In this document: piece by piece, positions 15,803 to 24,117 of the stretch
How the letters are laid out: each line of letters begins with the position of its first letter
How positions within the stretch are numbered: position 1 is the first letter of the stretch
Assembly (NCBI GenBank): GCA_034433795.1
Contig: DAOUAE010000012.1
Span: forward strand, 1 to 39,823
Length of the DNA: 39,823 bases
Source: DAOUAE01 sp034433795
Lineage (GTDB): Bacteria > Chloroflexota > UBA6077 > FW602-bin22 > DAOUAE01
Reading direction: 5' to 3'
Notes under the pieces: model-generated
What the model was told of the DNA's origin: nothing
What the model saw: the letters and a program-made list of their open reading frames with translations, nothing else
Databases searched by the model: none
Position numbers and translations under genes: made by a program

Positions 15803-16226
15803 ATCCCACCAGATAGAGCAGGACGAATACGACCCAGCCGCTCAGGACCACGTAGGCCCAGAGTGGGAGAGTCCGCCGGGCGATCCGGCGGTGGGCGCGG
15901 TACTGGCCGCGCAGGGCTCGCCAGAGGGTCAGGGCGACGAAGGGGATGACCGCGGTCGCCGCCACCATATGGGTGCCGAGCAGGGCCAGGTAGGCGGCCC
16001 GGAGAAGCCCGGTGCCGGCGAAGAGTTTGGTCTCGAAGAGGAGCGCCCGCGTGACGTAGACCACCAGAAAGAGCCCGGCCAGGACGGTGGCGGTCAGCAT
16101 GGCGCGGCGGTGCCAGGCGATGCGTCCCCGGCGGATGAAGGCGTAACCGGCCAGCAGGAAGAGGCCGCTCAGCACGATGAGCGCGGTGTTCAGCAGAGGG
16201 ACCCAGAGCGGGGCTTCCGGTTTCAC
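15801..16226 (-). CDS. DUF420/CtaM-like membrane protein
   Basis: The 141-residue protein has four predicted membrane helices with the DUF420 pattern: a first helix (LLNTALIVLSGLFLLAGY), a conserved AWHRRAMLTA loop, then GTHMVAATAVIPFVALTLWRAL and AHRRIARRTLPLWAYVVLSGWVVFVLLY. The paired His residues (WHRRAM, LGTHM, AHRRIA) are those conserved in the family. DUF420 includes B. subtilis YozB/CtaM, needed for assembly of heme A-type oxidase, and this gene lies a few kilobases from ctaA-ctaB, which supports such a role. The GTG at 16226 was chosen after GGAGAGA. Upstream reading has no membrane-protein character. Confidence 0.8.
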   Translation of the reverse strand: MKPEAPLWVPLLNTALIVLSGLFLLAGYAFIRRGRIAWHRRAMLTATVLAGLFLVVYVTRALLFETKLFAGTGLLRAAYLALLGTHMVAATAVIPFVALTLWRALRGQYRAHRRIARRTLPLWAYVVLSGWVVFVLLYLVG

Positions 16227-16260
16227 GGTGTCTCTCCGAAAAAGAGGGCTGCCGTGAGGG

Positions 16261-16266
16261 ATTATA
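16261..16266 (-). promoter_or_regulatory. -10 element for the DUF420 gene
   Basis: TATAAT on the minus strand, 35 nt before the GTG start. No clear -35 is seen. The rest of 16227-16491 is very G+C-rich and shows no supported gene. Confidence 0.45.
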
Positions 16267-16491
16267 CCGCAGCCGGCCCGCCACCCGCCGGTCGCGGCCC
16301 GCGCCCTCCGGCGCGGGCGATCTGGCGGGGAGGGACCACCGGTTGCGGTGGTCGCCGGACGGAACGGCGGCGAGCCGGAGCCACAAAGGCCCGCCCGACG
16401 CACCACCGGCCGGGGGCAGAGGAGCGATGCGCCCTGGCCGCCGGGCGCGGCGGCGTGGCCTCCAGGCCTCCCCCGAGGGGAGACGGGATGG

Positions 16492-18930
16492 TCAGCGCCA
16501 GATTCCCGGGATCGGGGTCTGGCAGTCGGGGCAGCGGCCGTCGGGGGTGAGATGGTTCTGGCGGACCCGGAAGCCGTGCCGCTCGATGAGCAAGCGCTGG
16601 CAGCCGGGGCAGTAGGTGTTCTCGAAGGGGCCGACCTGGCCGGGCAGGTTGCCGGCGTAGACGAAGCGCAGGCCCTCCTCCCGGCCGATCTCGGCGGCCC
16701 GGCGCAGCGTGGCCGGACCAGTATTCTCCGGCTCGGTCATTTTGTAGTCCGGGTGGAAGGCCGTCACATGCCAGGGGATGTCCGGTGAGACGCCGGCGAG
16801 GAAGCGGGCGGCCTCCCGCAGCTCGGCCTCGCTGTCATTCCAGCCAGGGATCACCAGCGTCACCACCTCGACCCAGAACCCCAGCTGCCAGGCTCGCTGG
16901 ATGGTGTCGAGGACGGTGCTGAGCCGGCCGCCCAGGGCGCGGTAGCGGCGCTCGGACATGGCTTTGAGGTCGACCTTGTAGCCGTCCAGCCAGGGGCGGA
17001 GGTAGGCCAGGACCTCGGGGGTGGCGTTGCCGTTGGAGACAAAGACCGTCTTGAGGCCCAGGGCCCGGGCGGCCTGGAAGACCGCCACCGCCCATTCGGC
17101 GGTGATGAGCGGCTCGTTGTACGACGAGCCGACGACCGCGGCCCCGGCCCGCCGGGCCAGCCGGGCCAGCGCCTCCGGGGCGAGGTCAGTGATGGTGATC
17201 CCGCGGCCGGCCGCCGGGTCGCGCAGAGCCTGCGAGGTGAACCAGTTCTGGCAGTTGTGGGTGGCGACAAACGGTGCGAGGTAGGACTGGTCGCCCGCGA
17301 CTTCGAGATTGAAAACATCGCCGGCGTAGGCGATTCTCTCAATGTTCTGCACCGGGATATACCAGTAGTTTTCGTCTTCGCGGAGATACTTTCGCGGACG
17401 CCCGTCGCAGTACCAGGTGACGGCATAGATTCTGGAGGAACTCGCCACCTGTCGCCCCGTGATCGGTCGGGGGCGCGTTTTTTCGGAGACCCTGAGCGCC
17501 GGGAAAAGGCCGACGCTCAGGGCGAGCCAGGCGAGGCCGAAGGCGAGATCTTCCGAGACCGTCGTTATAGCCGTCAGGCCGTCTGGTCGGGCGTGGCCGT
17601 GACCGGCGCAGGCCCGGAGGAAACTGCGGATCACCGCGGATGGGGCGTGAAAGAGCGCGGGCGGGACCCGTTTTGTCCGCGCCCTCTCGCCGCAGAGACT
17701 GGCGAACAGGAAGGCCAGCGGGGTCTTCGCCACCTCCAGCCTCAGCGTGGTTTCCCGGCGCACCCGCGTGGGCCTGACACCAAAGATATCGCTCAGAAGA
17801 TGAGCGACCTCGCTGGCGAGCGTCTCCTCCTCAGGGCCACACGAGAAGACCAGCGTCGCGCTCCCGACGCGGTTCTTCGATGGCGAGACGTGGCCTTTGG
17901 CGCAGTAATAGCCCAGCAAAGCGGCCAGCCGCTCATCGAGCGGCAGTCTCGCCGGAATACCGGGACAGTGCTCTTCGGGAAAGCGAACGCGGCCGTCTTC
18001 GGTGGCCAGGGGCGACCGGATCGGCGCCCCCGTGTCCAGGTTCCATACCTCCCGGTCGATCGTGTGGCGAAGGGGGCGAACATGGGAGGCGCTTTGGCCA
18101 GCATACCGGCCGATGGCCGCCGAGGACCGCCCCGCTGCCGAGAGAGCCGCCATCTGGGTGACAGGGGCGGGGCTTCGGCGTCGTCCCTCCCGGGGCGGCT
18201 GAACAGGCGGCCGCCGGATACCGGACACGCTGATGGTCGTGGCCCCGGCTGGTCGACAGAGCCGTTTGGGAACGGCGAGGAAGTCGCCAGGCCTGATCGC
18301 TTCTGCCCGAACGAAAGAGGGTGTGGGCGCCGGCGTCTCACCGGCCGAGCGCAGGACCAGCAATTCGTGTTCCGGGGTGCACTCAATCGGCGGCAGGTAG
18401 CGGAGGTGCAGGCGCAGGAGCGGTCCCGTGTAGGGGTGTCGAAACACTCTGGTGACGGCCTGCCGCTGTCCGGTGTGGGTGTAGACCAGGCACGCGCCGG
18501 CGGGCCGCCGCACCGCCGAGGGCGTCGCCAGGTCCGGCGTCCCTTCGGCGAACAGCGTCTCGAGGCGGCGCGGGCCATCGGCGGTCATGATGCGGGTCCC
18601 GCCCGTCAGGCAGTAGGGGCAGTGGTAATCGCAGCCGAGCATGCCGAAGGTCAGGGTCCAGGAGCCGGGCAGCAGGTGGAAGAAGGGTTTCTTCTCCGTG
18701 GGGTCGAGCTGGAGCGGCCCAACGTAGCCCCAGGGCGCGTAGAGCACCCCACCCTGGTTGAACCGGACCTGGCAGATGCCCCGCAGCCCGTCGAGGATCA
18801 GGCAGCGGTGGCCGCAGGCGTAGCAGCGCACCCGGTTGTCCGGCAGCCGTTCGTAGAGGACGGCCGGACGGGTGCGGGCGTCGAGCAGGTCGGCCAGCGG
18901 GGTGTCGAAGCGCGTTCGGGCCCGGGCCAT
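16492..18930 (-). CDS. amrS: AmmeMemoRadiSam-type radical SAM protein (AmrS) precursor containing an intein
   Basis: The 812-residue precursor would give a 359-residue protein after removal of 453 residues. The host is COG1180/AmrS-like: an N-terminal cysteine knuckle (CYACGHRCLILDGLRGIC, residues 36-53), GVLYAPWGYVGPLQLDPTEKKPFFH, then the radical SAM CX3CX2C motif at C100, C104 and the third Cys. Further on are SYNEPLI, TVFVSNGN, GYKVDLKA, and a C-terminal two-Cys-pair ribbon (YCPGCQ, CPDCQ) ending PGIWR. The intein sits between Tyr106 and the third cluster Cys (residue 560 of the precursor). AmrS proteins usually work with AmrA (AMMECR1) and AmrB (MEMO1), neither of which is in the window. 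Their reaction is not established. The ATG at 18930 lies behind a TATAAT promoter. Confidence 0.93.
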   Translation of the reverse strand: MARARTRFDTPLADLLDARTRPAVLYERLPDNRVRCYACGHRCLILDGLRGICQVRFNQGGVLYAPWGYVGPLQLDPTEKKPFFHLLPGSWTLTFGMLGCDYHCPYCLTGGTRIMTADGPRRLETLFAEGTPDLATPSAVRRPAGACLVYTHTGQRQAVTRVFRHPYTGPLLRLHLRYLPPIECTPEHELLVLRSAGETPAPTPSFVRAEAIRPGDFLAVPKRLCRPAGATTISVSGIRRPPVQPPREGRRRSPAPVTQMAALSAAGRSSAAIGRYAGQSASHVRPLRHTIDREVWNLDTGAPIRSPLATEDGRVRFPEEHCPGIPARLPLDERLAALLGYYCAKGHVSPSKNRVGSATLVFSCGPEEETLASEVAHLLSDIFGVRPTRVRRETTLRLEVAKTPLAFLFASLCGERARTKRVPPALFHAPSAVIRSFLRACAGHGHARPDGLTAITTVSEDLAFGLAWLALSVGLFPALRVSEKTRPRPITGRQVASSSRIYAVTWYCDGRPRKYLREDENYWYIPVQNIERIAYAGDVFNLEVAGDQSYLAPFVATHNCQNWFTSQALRDPAAGRGITITDLAPEALARLARRAGAAVVGSSYNEPLITAEWAVAVFQAARALGLKTVFVSNGNATPEVLAYLRPWLDGYKVDLKAMSERRYRALGGRLSTVLDTIQRAWQLGFWVEVVTLVIPGWNDSEAELREAARFLAGVSPDIPWHVTAFHPDYKMTEPENTGPATLRRAAEIGREEGLRFVYAGNLPGQVGPFENTYCPGCQRLLIERHGFRVRQNHLTPDGRCPDCQTPIPGIWR
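17254..18612 (-). other. Intein (453 residues) with a degenerate LAGLIDADG endonuclease domain
   Basis: The element runs from Cys1 (CLTGGTRIMTADG, block A) to His452-Asn453 (FVATHN, block G), with Cys as the +1 extein residue. Block B is ECTPEHELLVL with the TxxH pair (T79, H82). Block F is AGDVFNLEVAGDQSYLA (residues 430-446). All class 1 splicing residues are present. The centre holds a LAGLIDADG-type endonuclease with block C LAALLGYYCAKGHV (229-242) and block E FLRACAGHGHA (331-341). The usual acidic catalytic positions are Lys239 and His338, so cleavage activity is probably lost. A basic segment (residues about 130-190) may bind DNA. Splice sites are defined by alignment with uninterrupted GCxxHCPxCQNW motifs. 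Confidence 0.93.
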
Positions 18931-18956
18931 GGCCGTTTTCTCACCTTCTGAGAGGG

Positions 18957-18986
18957 ATTATAGCGGTGGCCGCCGCCGGCGGTCAC
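18957..18986 (-). promoter_or_regulatory. Promoter of the amrS gene
   Basis: A perfect TATAAT on the minus strand (18957-18962) with a weak -35 GTGACC (18981-18986) at 18 nt. It starts 26 nt upstream of the ATG. Confidence 0.5.
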
Positions 18987-18994
18987 TCACGCTC

Positions 18995-19023
18995 TTGCTT
19001 TGTCGTGGTCGGCGTGCTACACT
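18995..19023 (+). promoter_or_regulatory. Promoter of the second sugar ABC operon
   Basis: TTGCTT (18995-19000), 17 nt, TACACT (19018-19023), about 60 nt before the substrate-binding protein ATG. It is divergent from the amrS promoter and only a few bases away. Confidence 0.5.
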
Positions 19024-19082
19024 GTCTGGCACCAGGCCAGAGGGTGGCCTGCTACAGTCCGAGCGTTCCTGGGAGGAGCAGC

Positions 19083-20408
19083 ATGAACGGGCAGCGCTCT
19101 GTCAGTCGGCGGCGGTTTCTGCGCGGCGTGGCTCTGACGGCTGGTCTGGTGGCGGCGGCTGGACTGGTCCCGGCCTGTGAGACGCTGCGGCTGGGCCAGA
19201 AGGAGAAGCTGGTCATCTGGACCGATGCCACCTTCGCCCCGGCGGCCGACGACTTCCAGACCCAGGCCATTGAGGAGTGGGCCCGGAAGAAGGGGGTCGA
19301 GGTCGAGAACGTCCGGGAGACCGGGGAAAACGTCCAGAAGAAAATGCAGGCCGCCATCGAATCGCGGCAGTTTCCCGACATCTCACAGGCCTCAGGCGGC
19401 CGCTTTACCCTCTTCTACCCGGCCAAGGTCTTTCTGGACGTGAGCGACCTCTACCAGGAGTTCGCCAAGCAGTGGGGCGGCTTCTACAAACCGGGAGAGA
19501 AGTTCTTCACCAAAGAGGGCAAACAGTGGGGGCTGCCCTATTCTATCGACGCCAACCTGATCCTCTACTGGCGCGATATTCTGGAGGAGGGGGGCGTCAA
19601 GGAGTTCCCCAAGACCTGGGCCGAGTTCTACGACGTGGCCAAGCGGCTCCAGAAGCCCCCGGACCTCTACGGGGTGGGCTTCCAGATCGCCAAGGTCGGC
19701 GACGCCGAGAACACGTTCTCGATTATGATGTGGGATTTCGGCGCCTCGCTGGTCGGGCCGGACTCCAAGACCGTGACGGTCAAGTCGCCGGAGATGGCCG
19801 AGTTCCTGGAGTTCGTGAAGAAGACCTGGGATATGGGCGTCTACCCGCCCGGCGTCACCGGCTGGGACAACGCCTCGAACAACACCGCCCTGCAGGATCG
19901 CAAGGTGATCTTCATTCACAACCCGGCCAGCCCGCTCGTCTGGTTCCGCAACAACAAGCCCGAGCTGCTGCCCAAGATCGGGGTGGCCGGTGTGCCGGCC
20001 GGTCCCAAGGCCCAGTTGAACTACGCCTATGTCCGCGACGGCTTTGTGCTGTTCAACACCGGCAACGACAAGCGCCTTGAGCTCTCGAAAGACCTTATGC
20101 GCTATCTCTACAGCCCGGAGGTCTACCGGAAGTGGGTCTCGCTGACCTTCCCGGCTCCGGCGGTGATGGGCATGGAGGATATGGACATCTGGAAGAACCC
20201 GCAGCGGCGGGGCTTTCTGGAGGCGGCCAAGACCGGGGTGCTGGACGGCTATCCCGGGGAGCCGACCCCGGCCTATGCCGAGCTGAGCACCCGCTATCCG
20301 GTGATGACGATGATCACACGGGTGATCGTCGACAAGTGGCCGATCCCGCAGGCCATCGACGAGGTTGAGAAGATCGCCCGCGACATCTACAGCAAGCATT
20401 ACAAATGA
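19083..20408 (+). CDS. Carbohydrate ABC transporter substrate-binding lipoprotein, probably Tat-exported
   Basis: The 441-residue family 1 extracellular solute-binding protein has a twin-arginine signal (SRRRFLRG) followed by a hydrophobic stretch and a VPAC lipobox. It would therefore be folded and then exported and lipid-anchored. The mature part starts EKLVIWTDATFAPAADDFQTQ and contains FPDISQASGGRFTLFYPAKVFLDVSDLYQEF and GLPYSIDANLILYWRDIL, typical of sugar-binding proteins. The ATG follows GGGAGGAGC. It heads an operon with two permeases at 20476 and 21412. Substrate is unknown. Confidence 0.92.
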   Translation: MNGQRSVSRRRFLRGVALTAGLVAAAGLVPACETLRLGQKEKLVIWTDATFAPAADDFQTQAIEEWARKKGVEVENVRETGENVQKKMQAAIESRQFPDISQASGGRFTLFYPAKVFLDVSDLYQEFAKQWGGFYKPGEKFFTKEGKQWGLPYSIDANLILYWRDILEEGGVKEFPKTWAEFYDVAKRLQKPPDLYGVGFQIAKVGDAENTFSIMMWDFGASLVGPDSKTVTVKSPEMAEFLEFVKKTWDMGVYPPGVTGWDNASNNTALQDRKVIFIHNPASPLVWFRNNKPELLPKIGVAGVPAGPKAQLNYAYVRDGFVLFNTGNDKRLELSKDLMRYLYSPEVYRKWVSLTFPAPAVMGMEDMDIWKNPQRRGFLEAAKTGVLDGYPGEPTPAYAELSTRYPVMTMITRVIVDKWPIPQAIDEVEKIARDIYSKHYK

Positions 20409-20475
20409 CCGGGGCCGGGCGGGCACAGTCTGAGAGGGGCGAGCCCGCCCGGGTCCCGGGGGACAGGAGGCGACA

Positions 20476-21408
20476 ATGCGCGGTGATCTCACGGTCGTCT
20501 CCGTCGGTCGGAGCTGGCGAGCCTGGTGGCGGACGGCCCGGGTCCAGGAAGCGGTCCTGGGCTATCTGCTCATCGTCCCGGCCTTCTTTTTCATTCTGGG
20601 GCTCATCGTCTACCCGGCCGGCTGGGCCATCTACCTCAGTTTCACCGACAAGGTCGTTGGTCAGCCGGCCACCTGGGTGGGTCTGCAGAACTACCTCTGG
20701 GTGCTCCGCTGGCCTGATTTTGGCCGCATGATGCTCAACACCGCGGTCCTGGCCATCGTCGGGGTGGCGCTGAAGGCCCTGGTCGGGCTGACCATGGCCC
20801 TGGCCCTGAACGAGAGCTTCAAATTCCGCTCGTTCATTCGGGCGCTGCTTTTCCTGCCCTGGACGGTGCCCAGTTTCGTGGCCGGTCTCATCTGGCGCTG
20901 GCTCTACGACGATCAAAACGGCCTCTTCAACCAGGCGCTCCTGCGTCTGGGGCTCGTCGACGCGCCGATCTCGTTTCTGGGCGACGCCCGCTGGGCCATG
21001 CCAGCCATCATCACCGTGGTCGTGTGGAAAGGCTTCCCCTTCTTTGGCATCGCCTACCTGGCCGGACTCCAGGCCATCCCCTCGGAGCAGTACGAGGCGG
21101 CCCAGGTGGACGGGGCCAACGTCTTCCAGCGCTTCTGGTACGTGACCCTCCCCGGTCTCAAGCACGTGATCCTCATCACCGTGATGCTCTCGCTTATCTG
21201 GACCTCGAACACGTTCGATCTGGTGTATCTGATGACCAACGGTGGTCCCTCCAACGCCACCGAGGTCTTCACCCTGCTGACCTACCACCTGGGCATTGTG
21301 AACGGGCGGATCGGCGAGGCGGCGACAGTGCCGATTATGGCGATGCCGATCTTCGCCGGTCTCATTGTGATTCTCACCCGCTACATGCAGGAGCGGGAGG
21401 AGGGCTGA
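20476..21408 (+). CDS. Carbohydrate ABC transporter permease, MalF type
   Basis: This 310-residue permease has six membrane segments starting VLGYLLIVPAFFFILGLIVY. The EAA loop is SEQYEAAQVDGANVFQRFWYVTLPGLK, and the family segment YLMTNGGPSNATEVFTLLTYHL is present. It forms the transmembrane channel with the MalG-type partner that starts 3 nt after its stop. The ATG has a GGAGGCGACA ribosome site. G+C content matches its surroundings, unlike the paralogous permease at 5328-6260. Confidence 0.94.
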   Translation: MRGDLTVVSVGRSWRAWWRTARVQEAVLGYLLIVPAFFFILGLIVYPAGWAIYLSFTDKVVGQPATWVGLQNYLWVLRWPDFGRMMLNTAVLAIVGVALKALVGLTMALALNESFKFRSFIRALLFLPWTVPSFVAGLIWRWLYDDQNGLFNQALLRLGLVDAPISFLGDARWAMPAIITVVVWKGFPFFGIAYLAGLQAIPSEQYEAAQVDGANVFQRFWYVTLPGLKHVILITVMLSLIWTSNTFDLVYLMTNGGPSNATEVFTLLTYHLGIVNGRIGEAATVPIMAMPIFAGLIVILTRYMQEREEG

Positions 21409-21411
21409 TCC

Positions 21412-22260
21412 ATGGCCGGGGCGCTGCGGCTGCGACGCCGCCACTACAAACAGATCGCCGTCTATCTCACGGTCGGTTTCTATCTTTTCGTGGTGCTGCT
21501 ACCGCTCTACTGGATGTTCCGCTCGGCCGTCTCGGAGAACGCCGAGATGTACGGGCAGTCGTTGCGCTTCTTCCCGACCAAACTCACGCTGGCGCAGTTC
21601 GAGGCCGGGTTGAACAAGTGGCGCTTCGGCCTCTATCTGCAGAACAGCCTGGTCATCGCCTCGCTGACGACGATCCTGACCACGATCATCAGCTGTCTGG
21701 GCGCCTACAGTCTGGTCCGGCTGCGCTATCCGGGACGGGCCCAGCTGGCCCGCTCGATCCTCTTCGTCTACCTTATCCCGAGCGGTCTGCTCTTCATCCC
21801 GCTCTTTATGCTGATGCAGCACCTGGGGCTGCTCAACACCGGCTGGTCGCTCATTATCACCTACCAGACGTTCGCCATCCCCTTCTGCACCTGGATGCTC
21901 ATCGGCTACTTCAAAGGTATCCCGAGCGAGCTGGAGGAGGCGGCCCTCATCGACGGCTGCCATCGGCTGCAGGCGCTCCGGCTGGTCCTGGTGCCGCTGG
22001 CCGCGCCGGGCCTGGTGGCCGCCGCCATCTTCACCTTCACCCTGGCCTGGAACGAGTTCCTCTACGCGCTTATCTTCATCTCGACCAACTCGGCCCGCAC
22101 GATGCCGGTGGGGTTGGCCGGGCTTATCCGGGGCGACATCTACCTCTGGGGGCCGATGATGGCCGGCTCGGTGATGGCCGCGCTCCCGGTGATGGTGCTC
22201 TACATGGCCGCTCAGCGCTTCGTGGTCCAGGGCCTGGCGGCCGGGGCGGTTAAGGGCTGA
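21412..22260 (+). CDS. Carbohydrate ABC transporter permease, MalG type
   Basis: This 282-residue permease has six membrane segments and the EAA loop PSELEEAALIDGCHRLQALRLVLVPLAAPG. The MalG-type ending RFVVQGLAAGAVKG is present. The ribosome site GGGAGGAGGG lies inside the end of the preceding permease gene, so translation is coupled. As with the first importer, no ATPase gene follows, implying a shared ATPase. The next gene is convergent, with only 5 nt between the stop codons. Confidence 0.94.
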   Translation: MAGALRLRRRHYKQIAVYLTVGFYLFVVLLPLYWMFRSAVSENAEMYGQSLRFFPTKLTLAQFEAGLNKWRFGLYLQNSLVIASLTTILTTIISCLGAYSLVRLRYPGRAQLARSILFVYLIPSGLLFIPLFMLMQHLGLLNTGWSLIITYQTFAIPFCTWMLIGYFKGIPSELEEAALIDGCHRLQALRLVLVPLAAPGLVAAAIFTFTLAWNEFLYALIFISTNSARTMPVGLAGLIRGDIYLWGPMMAGSVMAALPVMVLYMAAQRFVVQGLAAGAVKG

Positions 22261-22265
22261 CGGTC

Positions 22266-22613
22266 TCAGCCGATGCGGGCCCCGGGGGCGACCTCGGTAT
22301 CGGGCCGGAGGAGAACAACCGCGCCATCCTCGCGGTAGGCGCCCAGCACCAGGACGTCCGAGCGGAAGCCGGCGATCCGTTTGGGCGGGAAGTTCACCAC
22401 CGCCACCACCAGCCGTCCGCGCAGGTCCTCGGGCCGGTAGAGGTCGGTGATCTGGGCGCTCGACTGCTTGACGCCGAGCGGACCGAAGTCGATCCAGAGT
22501 TTGTAGGCGGGCTTGCGGGCCTCGGGGAAGGGGGCGACCTCGACGATGCGCCCCACCCGGATGTCGAGCCGGGCGAAGTCCTCGACGGGCACCGGCGGTT
22601 TCGCCTCGGTCAC
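22266..22613 (-). CDS. csaA: CsaA-like tRNA-binding domain protein
   Basis: This 115-residue OB-fold protein contains only the EMAP/Trbp111 tRNA-binding domain. DFARLDIRVGRIVEVAPFPEARKPAYKLWIDFG, KQSSAQIT, VVAVVNFPPKRIAGFRSDVLVLGA and DGAVVLLRPDTEVAPGARIG are diagnostic of CsaA. The family forms dimers and binds tRNA or acts as an export-related chaperone. The GTG start overlaps the stop of the dinB-like gene in GTGA, so the two are translationally coupled. Confidence 0.92.
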   Translation of the reverse strand: MTEAKPPVPVEDFARLDIRVGRIVEVAPFPEARKPAYKLWIDFGPLGVKQSSAQITDLYRPEDLRGRLVVAVVNFPPKRIAGFRSDVLVLGAYREDGAVVLLRPDTEVAPGARIG

Positions 22614-23098
22614 GGCTGCGTCTCCCGGTAGTAGACGATGAGATCGAGCGGCGGGGGCGGATGCCCCAGGCGGGTCAGCAGGTCGGCCGCCTCGCTCCGG
22701 TGATGGGTGCCGTGGTTGACCACGTGGAGCAGCGGCTGCCAGAGCGGCTGTGTGAAGGACTGGCCACCGGTGGTATAGGACAGGGGGGCGACCAGCCGCT
22801 CTGGTGTGAGGTCGTCCAGGAAGCGGTCCAGTTCGGCCTGATGTTCGGTCCAGCGGGCGGTGAGACTGGCCAGGTCGCTGGCCGGCGGGGGATCGGGCGG
22901 CTGTGACCGGCCCAGCCAGCGGCCGAGCCAGATCTGTTCGGCGTGAAGGATGTGGCCGAGGGTGGCCAGCACCGAACCGAAGCTGCCGCCGAGCGGTTCG
23001 GTCAGCCGGGCCGGGGGGAGACGCCGGGCGGTGGCCAGCAGACGCTGGTTGGCCCAGGCGTTGTAGCGGTAGAGCGAACGGATGAGCGCCGGGTCCAC
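22610..23098 (-). CDS. DinB-family metal-dependent protein
   Basis: This 162-residue four-helix bundle protein has the DinB/YfiT metal triad: His in LGHILHAEQIWLGRW and the pair in HVVNHGTHHRSEAADLL. The family includes damage-inducible proteins and thiol-S-transferases, and the substrate here is unknown. The GTG at 23098 (start VDPALIRSLYRYNAWANQRLL) was chosen because AAAGGAGAAAAGG stands just before it; a GTG six codons upstream lacks such a site. It is coupled to csaA downstream. Confidence 0.88.
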   Translation of the reverse strand: MDPALIRSLYRYNAWANQRLLATARRLPPARLTEPLGGSFGSVLATLGHILHAEQIWLGRWLGRSQPPDPPPASDLASLTARWTEHQAELDRFLDDLTPERLVAPLSYTTGGQSFTQPLWQPLLHVVNHGTHHRSEAADLLTRLGHPPPPLDLIVYYRETQP

Positions 23099-23200
23099 CC
23101 TTTTCTCCTTTCGCACGGCGCGGCGTGGCCGGTGGCCTTCGCCGTGGCGATCCTCATCATACCCAATAGATGGTCGGCGGTCGAGACCCCGGGACCGGCT

Positions 23201-24037
23201 CTAGTTCAGCCAGCCGATCAGGCGGCGGACCTCGCGGATCTTCTGGCGGATCACCTCGGCGTCGGGGGCGCTCGGGGCGGCCTGGAGGTAGGCGTGGAGA
23301 TCGACCAGGGCGCAGGTCAGGTGGCCCAGGCGATAGCGAACCAGTCCCCGGTCGCGCCGTTCTGTGAGCGCTTCCGGGCGCAGGAGCAGCAGCCGGTCGA
23401 TCACCCCGAGGGCGCGAGCGAGGTCGTTCCGGCGGAGGTAACTGTACTTGAGATTGAGAAGCAGACGCCAGAGGATCTGGCGCGGGCCGACCGGCTGGAG
23501 ATGCGCGGGGCGGAGGTGAACTCTTCCCTGCGAGAGACGGGCGACCAGCGCCGCGCAGTCGGCCACGGTCAGGACCGTTCCCCGGTTGAAGGGATCAAGG
23601 TAGAGGGGCGGCTCGGTCTGGAAGAGCACGATGAAGTGGCCGGGCAGGCCGACCCCCCGCAGCGGGAGGCCCAGGCGCCGGCCGATCTCCAGGTAGACCA
23701 GCGAGAGGGTCAGTGGGAGACCCAGCCGGCGGTCGAGGACCTCGTTGAGAAAACTGTTCCGCGGATCGTAGTAGTCCTGGCTGTTGCCCCGGAAGCCCAG
23801 CTCGTCGAAGAGAAAGCGGTTGAGGTGGGCGATGACCTGGGCCGGCTGGCGCTCCGGGCCGATCCGTTCGCCGGCGGCCGCGGCCAGGAGGTCCAGGCGC
23901 CGCTGGTAGGCGGTGATGTCCAGATCGGGGTACTCCTCGGCGGCGACGAGCAGCGCGGCCCGGTCCAGGGCGATGGCCTCATCGGGACGGGCCACCAGCG
24001 CGGCGAACTCCTGCCGGATGTGTGGACGCTCTCCCAT
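23201..24037 (-). CDS. SirB1-family transglutaminase-like/TPR protein
   Basis: This 278-residue protein has the SirB1 (UPF0162) core NSFLNEVLDRRLGLPLTLSLVYLEIGRRLGLPLRGVGLPGHFIV near residues 95-140. The C-terminal helical half (LLLNLKYSYLRRNDLARALGVIDRLLLL) looks like a tetratricopeptide-type repeat. The catalytic Cys of true transglutaminases is not present in the LPLTLS segment, as in many family members, so enzymatic activity is doubtful. Function in the family is not established. The start follows a GGGAGAG-like region. Confidence 0.82.
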   Translation of the reverse strand: MGERPHIRQEFAALVARPDEAIALDRAALLVAAEEYPDLDITAYQRRLDLLAAAAGERIGPERQPAQVIAHLNRFLFDELGFRGNSQDYYDPRNSFLNEVLDRRLGLPLTLSLVYLEIGRRLGLPLRGVGLPGHFIVLFQTEPPLYLDPFNRGTVLTVADCAALVARLSQGRVHLRPAHLQPVGPRQILWRLLLNLKYSYLRRNDLARALGVIDRLLLLRPEALTERRDRGLVRYRLGHLTCALVDLHAYLQAAPSAPDAEVIRQKIREVRRLIGWLN

Positions 24038-24117
24038 CGACCCTGTGCGGCCTCCTCGCTCAGCCGGACCACGGTCCGCCCGCCGGCGTGGAGGGAGCGG
24101 CTGGCCGTGGGACGCTC

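Noticed and set aside
16492..18930. Reading the AmrS interruption as a misassembly or a two-gene fusion
   Set aside because: The frame is continuous, the inserted block has complete intein splicing motifs, and removing it restores an exact GCDYHCPYCQNW radical SAM motif.
17257..18951. Plus-strand open frame opposite the intein
   Set aside because: The minus-strand intein and AmrS motifs are unambiguous, and the plus-strand product has no recognisable domain.
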